A stretch of 64,000 nucleotides of DNA, taken from NCBI GenBank assembly GCA_012934845.2, contig WNNJ02003144.1:62001-126000 (forward strand), read 5' to 3'. This document shows, piece by piece, positions 1 through 10,555 of the stretch. A program made the position numbers and the translations under genes. This DNA is from Pomphorhynchus laevis. Lineage: Eukaryota > Acanthocephala > Palaeacanthocephala > Echinorhynchida > Pomphorhynchidae. The notes below the pieces were generated by a model. It saw only the letters and a list, made by a program, of their open reading frames with translations. It had not been told where the DNA came from and did no database searches. Within the stretch, counting starts at the first letter, position 1. Each line of letters starts with the position of its first letter.

Positions 1-605
1 GGAATGTGGAAAGGCGCCGGAGGAAATGCTAAGTGGTTTCGTTAAATAGATATGAAAAATTGTGAGTTGGATAAGATGTTGAAGAAATTAATCTCTTGAT
101 TTATTGTGAAGGGAGAGCCATAGTACAGGGACGTAGACGTTGTTTGTAGAGTGAAAGCGACGAGGAAGAACGGACGTATACCGGCAAAGGATTCCAGGCA
201 GGTGGAGCAGCAACGATAATAGAGCGGGGCCATAGTTGGTTGAGTGCGGAGAGACGTGGAGTAGAAAATTACGTGATTGCAGAGCCAAGAGGGCAGAACG
301 CGAATTGTCATGATAACCAAGGTGTAAGTAGGATGGTGAGTGACAAAATAGAAAACGAGAGGTAACAATACGCAAACGAAATTCATCACGAAGGCTAATT
401 GTGGGCCAAGATAGGACGGAAAGTTTATGGGAGATATGGTTGAAGCGGCGAAGGTGCAAGAGAACACGACCAGCAAAGTTTATGATACGTTGGAGATGTA
501 AAGCACATAATTGGAAGAGGTGGCAAATAAGCTAAGGCAATAATCGATTCTGGTAAATAGGGGATAGGATCTAAGAACGAGACACGAGCTGAAGTCTATT
601 ATCCT
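1..605 (-). mobile_element. CR1-like LINE fragment (RT C-terminal part)
   Basis: Read on the minus strand, this segment encodes pieces such as LSWPTI, LRLRIVTSRF and LLALQSRNFLL in two overlapping frames (about 42-476). They align by eye with the C-terminal end of the RT protein in the CR1-like copies at 53.7 kb and 23.7 kb. DNA similarity also continues past the frames: the phrase around 531-553 (gctaaggcaataatcgatt) matches the copy near 54,229. Homology fades near 605. The frames are broken and the 3' end lies outside the window. It is an old copy, more diverged than the other two. Confidence 0.7.
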
Positions 606-719
606 ACGAATGTGACATAGGTCTCCATTATCTCCATTGTCTTATTGATTCCTAAAATTTAATTAAAAAAGGGAGAAGTTTGCATCCTAAGGTGTTTACA
701 CTTTAAAATGTAAACTGCT

Positions 720-935
720 TCACGTGATGACGTCTAAGAGATCAGGTAATGGCCAATAGCCAGGTCGCGTAGCGCGTGGAGTGAATGTGGTTGATCTTTA
801 TAGATCTTGTTCCAACCTGCAACCGCCTTAAGCAGGAAAGGCCCCCTGTCAGATGCTTCTGGATTGCCCGTTGTAAGTTTAGTCTGAGTAAACTAAACTA
901 GGTGGCGACACCGAAAAAGCAACGTTAAAAATTAT
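720..935. other. GC-richer unclassified repeat-like segment
   Basis: This stretch is clearly richer in G and C than its surroundings. It contains a small hairpin (TTTAGT and ACTAAA arms near 880-898) and no reading frame of note. It sits directly upstream of the PLE endonuclease. It may be the 5' untranslated part of that element or the end of another repeat; the sequence alone does not decide. Confidence 0.35.
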
Positions 936-949
936 GACTTAAAAGTTAC

Positions 950-1502
950 ATGTACTCAACCACATTGGAAAAATATGTAAGTACTAATGATTTTAATTTT
1001 AGATCTTTTAAATGTAACAGAAAAAATTGTATAGTTTGTGATGTTATAAATAATAATTGTATTGTAAGTAATACGACAAACAAATGTTTTTCATTAAATA
1101 TTAATAATAATTGTAACTGCAATACCGCAGGTTTAGTGTATCTAATCCAAGGTACATGCGGATTGCAATATAAAGGAAAAACACATCAAATTTTAAAACT
1201 AGGTTAAGGCAGCACACATATAATATACAGCATAATAGTCAAACTATATTTCATAAACATGAGATTAATATGACATGATATTAAAAACTGTAAATTATTT
1301 ATTTTAGAACATATTATCGAAGAAAACATATCAATATTAAATCAAAAAAATATTAGAAAAATAAGATTTTTGGATTAAAACGCTTAATTTTATGTACCCA
1401 TTAGGATTGAATGGCGTGGTACAAGAAATTGGCAGAAGTAGCATAGTACATAATAAACAACTATATTATAAAAATCCGATTAATGCAAACCAAGAAGTCA
1501 TG
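950..1502 (+). pseudogene. GIY-YIG endonuclease region of the PLE (degraded)
   Basis: An 85-residue open frame (950-1207) holds a cysteine cluster (CNRKNCIVCDV), then GLVYLIQ and YKGKT, which match the GIY and YIG strands of GIY-YIG nucleases. In other frames downstream come an Arg/His-rich stretch and, at about 1372-1500, WIKTLNFMYPLGLNG, the ending typical of PLE-associated GIY-YIG domains. The domain would nick DNA during insertion of the element. It is interrupted, so it is inactive as it stands. The RT frame starts about 10 bases further on, so the domain belongs to this element rather than to an upstream neighbour. Confidence 0.75.
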
Positions 1503-1510
1503 GCGATAAA

Positions 1511-4251
1511 ATGAATAAGAAAAATAGAGTTAAAAATATTAAAAAAGATATGTATATTTATGAACAATTAGAAATATTAAAACAACTTTTAAGTGATAAT
1601 AAGCTAAAAGATCTTTATGTAAATATAAGAAGTTTTTCTAAAGATATCATATGTTCAATAAATCAAAAATTAATTAACGACTATGATAGGCTAAGTTGTA
1701 TAATAGACAGTTATTGTAATACAAAATACTATAATCGTACAATAAATGTTAATAATAACAATAGAAAATATACATTAACCATAAACTTCATTAATAAATG
1801 TATAGATAACATAAATATAGCCGGACTTTTAAATAATTCTAAAAGTAAAGAAATAATAGGCATCAGATTTAAGTAAATATATTCCTAAAATAAGGTATAA
1901 ACTCCTACCACCATTAGGACGAAAAATTTGTAATTATAATAAAGAATTAAAATCAATATGTAACGATAATATTAGAAACATAATGGAAACAGAATGCAAT
2001 TGTAAAAGTCTTAGTTTTGATAAAATAAATGAACATATATGTACCCATAATCTAGAATTAATTGAAAATTGTGAATTAAGAAAGCTGCTATCAAAAGGGT
2101 ATAAATATAGATTAAATAATAACAACGACAAAAATAAAATTTACAATTCGTTATATAATGACTTAAATGTTTAATTTGGTAAGCTGATTAATAGTGAAAG
2201 CTTGAATATATTTAAGATAAACATTTAGAAAGATTATATATTTGATAAAATTAAAAATAAAATGAAAATAACAAACAATTATAAAAGGAAAGATAAAATT
2301 AATAAAGATATGTATAAAGAACTTACTAAATTAAAGGATAACTATATAATAACAACTATTGATAAAGCTAGTAATAACTTTGTCTTCATATGCAAAAAGC
2401 TTTATTATGATATACTAATGAAAGAGGTTAATTATAATGATTTAAATATAAACACAACATATGAATGTAGTGATTTAAGTTTAGAAACAATTATTACAAG
2501 TCATTGTTCTATAATGGATAAGAAGGGTATAAAAATTGAATCAGATAATAAAACTATACCTATATTATATTGGAATCCAAAATTACATAAAAATCCAATA
2601 AAACCTAGGTTCATATGTAGTGCGTTTAAATTTTTGTTTATGTGGTTTTAAAATGCATATTTAAAGCATATTCGATCAATTTAAATGAATAAACCGATGA
2701 AAGAGGTAAATTATAATGATGTACATGTAAACGCAACATAGGAACGTTGTGATTTTAGTTTAGAAACAATTATTACAAGTCAATGTTCTAAATATATCAA
2801 AAGGTTGAATCAGATTATTAAAATATACCTATATTATATTGGAATCCAAAATTACATAAAAATCCAATAAAACCTAGGTTCATATGTAGTGCGTTTAAAT
2901 GTACATTAAAACCACTTTCTGTCTATATGAATAAAATACTTAAAGTAATTAAAGCACACTTTAAAAAATATTGCAAGGTAATCGAAATTAATACTGGTAT
3001 AAAACACTATTTCAGTATTAATTCTACAAAAGAATTTTTAGAACATACAAATGGAATAAATTTAAAAAATATAAATACATACGATTTTAGTACGCTTTAT
3101 ACAAATCTAGATTTAGTAGATATTAAAGAAGCGTTAGTAAAATTAATTAATCTTATATTCGGAAAAAGATATACATATATATGTTATAATAACTATAACG
3201 CATATCTAACAAAAATTAAACCATCAAAGTAAATATAAATATATGGATAAAATTGAATTAATAGAATCCTTAAATATTGTTGATAAATCAAAATTATTTA
3301 AAAGTAGGGACATATATATTTAGACGAGTAAAAGGTGACAAAATGGAAGGTAATAGTAGCCCAATTATAGCTGTCTTATTTTTAAGCTTTATAGAATATG
3401 AATTTGTTCATAACTGTGTAAAAACTAAATCTAAACAATATAAATATATGAAATATATGTTTCGATACATTGATGATATATGTGTATTTAATTCTAATAA
3501 TTTTTATTCAATTAGTGAGCACATTTATCCAGAAAGCCTTATTCTTAACAAAACCAATATTAATGATAAAGAAGGTGTATATCTAGATATGAACATTAAA
3601 TTAACATTAACTAAAACTACTATTAATTTATATCGTAAAGATGACATATTTAAATTTACAAGAAACATATTTTTGCATGAGCATTCATGCATACCATATA
3701 ATATAAAATATAATACATTAAATAATGAAATAAATATGTTAGAAATAAATCTAAATTATATAAAGATATGAAATATATGTTTCGATATATTGATGATATA
3801 TGCGTATTTAATTCTAGCAATTTATATTCAATAGGCGAACAAATGTTGTCAAGGTAGCCTCATTCTTATTAAAACTAATATTAATGATAAAGAAAGTATA
3901 TATCTTGATATGAGTATTAAATTAATATCAATTAAAACTACTTTTTATTTATATCGTAAAGATCACATATTTAAATTTACGAGAAACATATTTTTGCATG
4001 ATCATTCATGCATACCATATAATATAAAATATAATACATTAAATAATGAAATTTTAAGAATTGCAACAATATGTAATGATATTGGCTTTCTTCAAAATCA
4101 TTTAAATAATTTAATAGATACATATTTTAAACTAGGTTACTATAAAAATAACATCAAGCAGAAAATAGTAAAATATATAAATCAACACAATAATATTAAG
4201 AATAAATTTAAACTCTTAAGTGGCAAATTTTTATGGATGGATAATAAATAA
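1511..4251 (+). pseudogene. Penelope-type reverse transcriptase (degraded)
   Basis: Open pieces at 1511-1876, 1983-2174, 2262-2651, 2927-3232, 3277-3771 and 3910-4251 carry the PLE RT landmarks in order: an N-terminal part, DKASNNFVFICK, PILYWNPKLHKNP, DFSTLYTNLD (motif A), EGNSSPIIAVLF (motif B), YIDDICVF (motif C) and IYPESLILNKTN followed by LDMNIKL. The C-terminal piece (HDHSCIPYNIKYNTLNNE) recurs in most other PLE fragments in the window. Two blocks are duplicated (2418-2631 with 2697-2901; about 3449-3738 with 3770-4050), so motif C occurs twice. The piece is a mosaic and not a functional gene. Confidence 0.8.
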
Positions 4252-4258
4252 TATACTT

Positions 4259-4411
4259 TGTATTAGAATAAGATATTAGATAGTTTTATCAGAGGAAATG
4301 CATCATTAGCATGTATTTGGCCCCACTGCTATGTTGGGTAGAGGAACAGGGGCCGAAACCTGATAACATAGCAGTTTCTACTGATGACCTCTAATCCTTA
4401 TTCTGATACAT
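4259..4411 (+). other. Structured 3' module of the PLE
   Basis: The module is bounded by imperfect inverted repeats (4260-4272 against 4398-4410). Inside are a 10-bp pair (4326-4335 with 4365-4374), a 6-bp pair GGCCCC/GGGGCC (4319-4324 with 4349-4354) and a 6-bp pair (4339-4344 with 4388-4393). These three pairings cross one another, so they are alternatives or a pseudoknot. CTGATGA sits at 4381 and GAGGAAA at 4292. Relatives occur at 5010-5160 (-), 9055-9125 (-), 10255-10310 (-), 17490-17620 (+), 26990-27120 (+), 42880-43007 (-) and 62400-62500 (+). Hammerhead motifs are known in PLE ends; this one is not a canonical match. Confidence 0.55.
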
Positions 4412-4460
4412 AGTTTGTATGTATACAAAATAAAATACGGTGACTCAGTTAGCTTAGTTA

Positions 4461-4792
4461 ATTTATTAGTTTAACTAATATTATCTTTGCTGTTTGAATT
4501 TACAAAATGATCAGCAATGCATTGAATGCATTTTCCTGGAATGGGAAAAATAAAACATTTAAAATATTGTTTAATGACACTAGTATGTACATCACTTGGG
4601 AATCACATTAATTTCTAGAGTAAAGAATCGGTGATCTACCAGATTAACGATTACTGACTGATGAGCTTAAGACATTTCTTAAATTCTTAGTGATTTGATA
4701 ACTCTCTCTAATAGTGACAATTAAATATATTTTTATATCGTATAAAATTATTACTAAATTTTAACAATGTGGTTTTTTATTGTATAATTAAA
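4461..4792. other. AT-rich spacer, no gene seen
   Basis: No coding frame, repeat match or structured element was recognised between the end of the first PLE and the inverted PLE fragment that follows. Confidence 0.5.
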
Positions 4793-5220
4793 TAAGCTAA
4801 CTGAGTCTACGTATTTTATATTGCAAATTAAAAATAATGCAAAAAAAGTTAAATAGTTAAATAATAAAAAATTAATTAATAATAAATAATTGTTATAAGA
4901 TTTTATATAATTTATATCAAGTTTAAATAAAAAATTGAAATTTAAAATAAAAATCCATTTTTATGAATTGACTAATAGATAGCAGACGTTGTATTAGAAT
5001 AAGGATTATAAGTAATTAGGAGGAACTGCTATGCTATCAGGTTTAGGCCCCTAACTCCTCTACCCAACATATCAGCGGATCCAAATACATGCTAATGATG
5101 TATTTCCTCTGAAATAACTATCTAGTATCTTATTTTAATACAAAGTATATTATTTATTATCCATCCATAAAAATTTTGCCACTTAAGAGTTTAAATTTGT
5201 TTTTAATATTATTGTGTTGA
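4793..5220 (-). mobile_element. PLE 3'-end fragment
   Basis: Read on the minus strand it holds the end of the RT frame (from about 5220 down to 5150), the structured module (5160-5010), the A/T-rich untranslated tail and the GAGTC-containing end (about 4795-4812). The layout mirrors the plus-strand element ending at 4455, so the two 3' ends face each other about 340 bases apart. It is 5'-truncated inside the RT. Confidence 0.75.
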
Positions 5221-8094
5221 TTATTGTATCATTAATAATATATTATTGTATCATAATAATATATTATTATTGTATCACTTTAAACCAACGGATAAAATTA
5301 AAACAAAAATTGTACATAATGGTCTTCTTTTATTAAATTTAAGGATTCGTAAGAATCCTAAATATTCTTTATAATCCTTAATAATTGAAAGATACTGTTT
5401 TCTTCGTTAAAAACATGTAATTGATGTTTAAATTAGTTGGTGATTAATGGTACTTACTGGAGTGATTAAATTTCCGTAATACACATGCGAAAACTTACAA
5501 GACAAAAGTATTTAAAAATGTTTCTATATTATCTCGAGTGCATTGACTAAAAAATAATTATCCACACACAAGACAGGCGTTGCTACAATGTTGTAGAAAT
5601 AGACATTGTAAAACGTAATACGAAGTGAAAAACATTTTAATGATTGTCGTTTTATGCGCCGTTGATTATTCTTTTGGGGCGTTCTTCTATCGCAACTTGC
5701 TTTATGCACAACTTTTTCCGTATTGATTGTTTTTATTTCCGAATGATAAAATTTTCAAACAGTCGGAATGTGTCGAAGCAATTTTATCAAAATATCGCGG
5801 TCTATACATTTGTTAACCAACAGTCCTTTTCGATTTTTCGACAACAACTTGTAATACAATGAAGCTGACTGTATGCTAATAATTTAAATCTACAATCCAG
5901 CAGTAACACACTATCGAGCAAAATCTAAATCTCTAATTGACAATTCATTAAAACAGACTAATGTCATCGTGTAATAGACAATGTTCCATGTTCTGTAATT
6001 GTCCAGCAAAACAATTTGGAACTTCAAATTACTTTCTTCTGAGAAATGATCCCATGCATTCATGTCGTAAATGGACTAATCGTCGAAACTTGCAAAAAAC
6101 GAACGGTGTTTTGACAACAATGCCTGTTGCACATTATTCCAAGTACTTGTCGAATAAGTAAGTTTTTACATGCAACAATCATGTACAATTAAAACACCTG
6201 ATCAATAATTAAAACGATGATATTTAATGAAGATTATTGATTATTTCAAATTTCTATCAATTTTTATACGGTATTTTTTGAAATACCAATTTTACAAATC
6301 GGAAATTGAATCCATCACGTTTTATACGATAATCTAACGTGCATGATGATTTGTGTAAATATTATAAGTATACTATTTGCCAATTGAAGGATATCACAAC
6401 GTTTATTAAATCTAATTTATCACGGCGGCTATACTCTAACTAACGCAGTAAAAAAATTGCGCTGTATCCGTCATTTATTGTTCAATTTGTATCTTATAAA
6501 AAAAGAGTTTAACGCTTCGTCGTTTTGAGTTTTATGAAATAACAGAATCATGTAATTAACTCTAAAATATTTTTCTGAATATAGGGCTTTTTAAGTTTTA
6601 TTATTCGACTAAATAAATAAATAAAATAATATTTTAAATAAAATATTAATTTAATACATTATATTAAATATTATATTAAATATTAATCTGATATTAAATA
6701 AAATTATTAACATTCAAACAGTTAAAAACAAATTGAAATTAGTTGTTCTCAGTGTGCTAGTTGTCAGCTCTTCGTCAGCAACAGTCTGCCTCCGTCAAAT
6801 TAAATTATTAATATGAAATAAAAAATCTTAATTTTTTAAGATATTATTTTTAATATTCTTAAGATAGAAGCTCATTATAGCTTTTGAAGTTAACTATTTA
6901 GCTTTTAAAGCTTAAATTAAAAAATGTAGAAGCAAATATTACCGATAAATTATCTTTATTCAAGATAATTTTACAAATTAACAATGTGACTAATAAAATC
7001 ATTATATTAATATGTAAACATTATTTAACATGTAATCATTATCTTATAATGCAATCATTATCTTACATGTAATCATTATCTTTTGTAATTTTCGGTTATT
7101 TATATATAAATACCTTCAGGGATTTATCTTTAGATAAAACATATTTTAAGATATTTAAAAAACCTAAGTATAATAACTAAGTAAAAAACTAAGTGTACTA
7201 TAGTCATTATACGATCAACTGTAACGTGAATTCAACAATTTTAATTGATTTTTCTAATCAATTAAATATTTATTTTTTTAATTGATTTTCTAATCAATTA
7301 TGATTTATTTTCTAAAAATATAAATCATAATCGATTATTTTACTTATTATTTTCCTAGCCCTCATCGATTATTTCAAATATATGGAATTTTAAAATATTT
7401 AAGTAATCTAATCATTTCTCCTAATGTAACAGACAAAATTTGAATTTATATTTTAATAAAAAAATTGTATTTAAATAAATATTATTCAAATATAAATTCA
7501 AATAACAAATTTATAGTAATATTTCGTCGACAACTGGCAAAATTAGCAGAACATATATTATATATAATATATAATATATAATATATTATATAATATATAA
7601 TATATAATATATTATATATTATAGAATTATTATATTATTTTATGTTTACATTATCAATTATATTTATTCCTCATTACGAGGAAAACATTTAAAATATGCG
7701 AAAGAATATACATTTCACGAAATTATTAAATTTTTAATATTTGATAATGATCCATTATTGATATAGAATTATTGAAGCTGGATTAAATAAAGAAGATAAA
7801 TTTTATTTGGTATTTCGCTTACTTCTATTAGCATCTAGAGAAAATTAATTTTCTGAAGTTTCTAATTAGAAACTAATTTAACTAACTAATTAAAATTAGA
7901 AATTAATTTTCTAAATTATAGGAAAATACAATATGGATGTACCTTTTTATATTTTAAAAAGTGAAAACGATTGTAAACATTTGAGACCAAATGGTTAAAA
8001 GTTTGTAATGATATTTTGACTATTTACTGTTTGTTGATATTTTTATAGTAAATTATAAATGTAATATAAATTATATAATGTAATATCATTACAT
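5221..8094. other. AT-rich region without recognisable genes
   Basis: Short open frames (for example 5644-5862 and 5961-6161) show no motif or codon pattern I recognise. Simple features are a short repeated phrase around 7028-7082 (aatcattatctta, three times) and a TA-rich palindromic run at about 7555-7625. Nothing else is supported. Confidence 0.5.
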
Positions 8095-8383
8095 ATTATG
8101 GTAATACTTAAAATGTCATTATTATATTTTGAATTTTATATTATAAAATTGTAACAATTCTTAAAATTTCATTATTTATTGTATTATTTTATATTATATG
8201 GTATGCATGAATGCTCATGAAAAAATATGTTTCTCGTAAATTTAAATATGTGATCTTTACGATATAAATAAAAAGTAGTTTACATTAATGTTAAATGATC
8301 TATTTAAGTGATTTTTAAGAAAGCCAATATCATTACATATTGTTGCAATTCTTAAAATTTCATTATTTAATGTATTATATTAA
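8095..8383 (-). mobile_element. PLE RT C-terminal fragment
   Basis: The minus strand matches the RT C-terminal region found at 3960-4110, including the part encoding HEHSC...PYNIKYNTLNNE (around 8200) and a second, partly overlapping copy at 8310-8383. It ends abruptly at 8383, where the dispersed repeat starts. Confidence 0.65.
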
Positions 8384-8690
8384 AACGTCAAAATTAACGA
8401 AAATTGTTAATTAATGAAATTGTTAATTTCATTTGTTAATTTAATCTATCGAATAATTGTACCTCGTATTGTTAGTTTTGATTTAATTGAAACATATAAA
8501 CTAAAACTAATATTTCAATAAAGATCAGAAGAACATGAGTTTTGTTCCTCTTTCGAAATAATTTTTTATTGTTTAATCTCTCTTAATATTAAATTAAATA
8601 AATAAAACGTCAAAATTAACTTTTTTAATTTTTAGTTGGCCTTTAATATACTTGTATTTTGTAGTGACAATTTAATTTAAATTAATTAAA
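8384..8690 (+). repeat. Dispersed repeat, copy 1 (inverted copy at 17.9-18.1 kb)
   Basis: About 230 bases (8448-8685) reappear almost unchanged on the opposite strand at 17905-18140. A 17-base word (aaaacgtcaaaattaac) is present at 8384 and again at 8607. In both places the repeat abuts PLE sequence. It has no coding capacity and its class is unknown. Confidence 0.65.
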
Positions 8691-8890
8691 TGTGTTGATT
8701 TATATATTTTACTATTTCCAATCTGATGTTATTTTTATAGTAACCTAGTTTAAAATATGTATATATTAAATTATTTTAATGATTTTGAAGAAAGCCAATA
8801 TCATTACATATTGTTGCAATTCTTAAAATTTCATTATTTAATGTATTATATTTTATATTATATGGTATGCATGAATGCTCATGCAAGAAT
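8691..8890 (-). mobile_element. PLE RT C-terminal fragment
   Basis: Minus-strand match to the last third of the RT frame: the HEHSC-encoding part is near 8870 and the FLQNHLNN-encoding part near 8775. With the piece at 8310-8383 it brackets the dispersed repeat, which suggests insertion into, or local rearrangement of, one PLE copy. Confidence 0.65.
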
Positions 8891-9600
8891 ATATGAGAAT
8901 CATATAATGCTAAATCAAAATTTAATAAGCAAATAATAAATAATAATAAATAAATTATTTTATTTAAGTTATATCAAGTTAAAATAAAAAATTTAAATTT
9001 AAAATAAAAGCCAATTTTCATGAATTGAATAATAAACACCAGATGATGTATTAAAATAAGGATTAGAGGTCATCAAGAGGAACTGTCATGCTATCAGGTT
9101 TCAGCCCCATTTAATACTTATTATAAACTCGATCTTTTTATTATTTAGTTCAAAGTTAATATACCAACGAATTTGTATTTGGGATATTTTATATCCATCT
9201 GCAAACAAATACTTGCACAAATTCAGTGCTACCAAATCAAAACCTCTCACTCTTTTGATTCAAGCAATAGGTAAGTATTATTTGAAATACTTACCTATTT
9301 ATTCGAAATCGTTAAACCTAAAAAATTTCCGCTAATGATATTAAATTTAATTTTAATATTATTGTGTTGATTTATATTTTACTATTTTCTGATTGATAAT
9401 ATTTTTATAGTAACCGTTTAAAATATGTATCTATTAAATTATTTAAATGATTTTGAAGAAAACCAATATCGTTACAAATTGTTGCAATTCTTAAAATTTC
9501 ATTATTTAATGTATTATATTTTATATTATATGGCATGCATGAATGCTCATGCAAAAATATGTTTCTTGTAAATTTAAATATGTCATCTTTAAGGTATAAA
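8891..9600 (-). mobile_element. PLE fragment: 3' tail plus RT end
   Basis: The minus strand carries RT C-terminal sequence at 9355-9600 and the untranslated tail with part of the structured module at about 8940-9120. The middle (about 9125-9350) is not recognisably PLE and may be a later insertion or decayed sequence. Confidence 0.6.
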
Positions 9601-9639
9601 ATATGTCTATATATTATTTGAAGACTGGTTTCTTAAGCA

Positions 9640-9867
9640 AATTTAAATAAAAAATATCAATAAAAAATTTTACTTCTTTCTTTGATCCAGATCTAATAAT
9701 TCTTTATTAATAATGGATCAATATCAAATATTTAAAACGAAATAGTTTTATTGATCATGATCTAAAATTCCCAATTAGCTGCTGGTGAAATATTAAAATA
9801 AAATAATGTTTATTGATCTTGCTCAAAAATTCCTTATTAGTTGCAGTTTAAATATCAAATTAGGATC
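9640..9867 (+). repeat. Decayed units related to the 94-bp tandem repeat
   Basis: Phrases such as tttctttgatccag and ggatcaatatc match those in the array at 10.5-11.7 kb. Three rough units are visible but heavily diverged. Confidence 0.4.
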
Positions 9868-10310
9868 AGATAACCGTGACTACGTATTTTATACGATAAA
9901 TATATCAAAAATAACGGTAAATAATAAATAATTATATAAGGTTTTTTACAATTTATATTTATATTCAAATTAAAATAAAAAATTAAAATTTAAAATCATA
10001 GAAGTTTTTGAGTTGACTATGAGTCAATTTTCAGGCAGATAAACATTCTAATAAAGCAAATCAATTCAGCTCACTGAGTCTAAGTATTTAATAAATAAAT
10101 AAAAATAATATATAAAATTTTATAAAATTTTTTGTAAAATTTTTTGTAATATTTTTTTATAAAATTTTTTGATATAACATTTATATCAAGTTAAAATAAA
10201 AAATTGAAATTTAAAATAAACGTCAATTTTTATGAATTGACTAATAAATAACAGACGATGTATAGGAATAAGGATTAGAGGTCATCAGTAGAACAGTTAT
10301 AATATTACAT
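9868..10310 (-). mobile_element. Two PLE 3'-tail fragments
   Basis: 9868-10040 and 10075-10310 each read on the minus strand as the PLE untranslated tail, with the characteristic part encoding gtcaattcataaaaa. The second continues into the start of the structured module (about 10255-10310). Each is cut off before any RT sequence. Confidence 0.6.
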
Positions 10311-10555
10311 AGTATTAGAAATTTTTCTAAATTAATAACTTATAATTAATTTATTTTTAATTAAATAAATCAATAAAAATATAAATTTACTTAAACAATC
10401 GTCGTTTCTGCTGCAGAATTTAAGGACCCAATTTGAATGATTTTGCTGGTCTTATTATATTTGGGTTGGGTAGAATTATTTATTTTAAGATAATATTTAA
10501 GATAATATTTATTAAATAATATTTAATATTAATACTTAAATATTAATATTACTAC

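Larger units (their letters stand above)
950..4460 (+). mobile_element. Penelope-like element, Naiad-type, endonuclease before RT
   Basis: The element encodes a GIY-YIG endonuclease (950-1502) followed by a Penelope-type reverse transcriptase (1511-4251) and a structured 3' module (4259-4411). It ends near a GACTCAGTTAGC word (4441-4455) that also ends other copies here. Canonical Penelope elements carry the GIY-YIG domain after the RT; a domain-permuted invertebrate clade (Naiad) carries it before, together with a cysteine cluster, as here. PLEs move through RNA and prime on DNA ends. The copy is degraded, split over several frames, and contains two internal duplications. Confidence 0.8.

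Noticed and set aside
4259-4411. Canonical hammerhead ribozyme in the PLE module
   Set aside because: CTGATGA and GAAA occur, but the order is permuted, stem I next to CTGATGA does not pair contiguously with the segment after stem III, and one base intervenes before stem II. It is kept only as a candidate structured RNA.
5644-6161. Two small frames as possible genes
   Set aside because: No domain, no codon signal, and no splice partners found.
8384-8623. LTR-type element bounded by the aaaacgtcaaaattaac repeats
   Set aside because: Repeats are only 17 bases, with no coding, primer site or terminal TG/CA structure; no LTR or virus-like element was recognised anywhere in the window.
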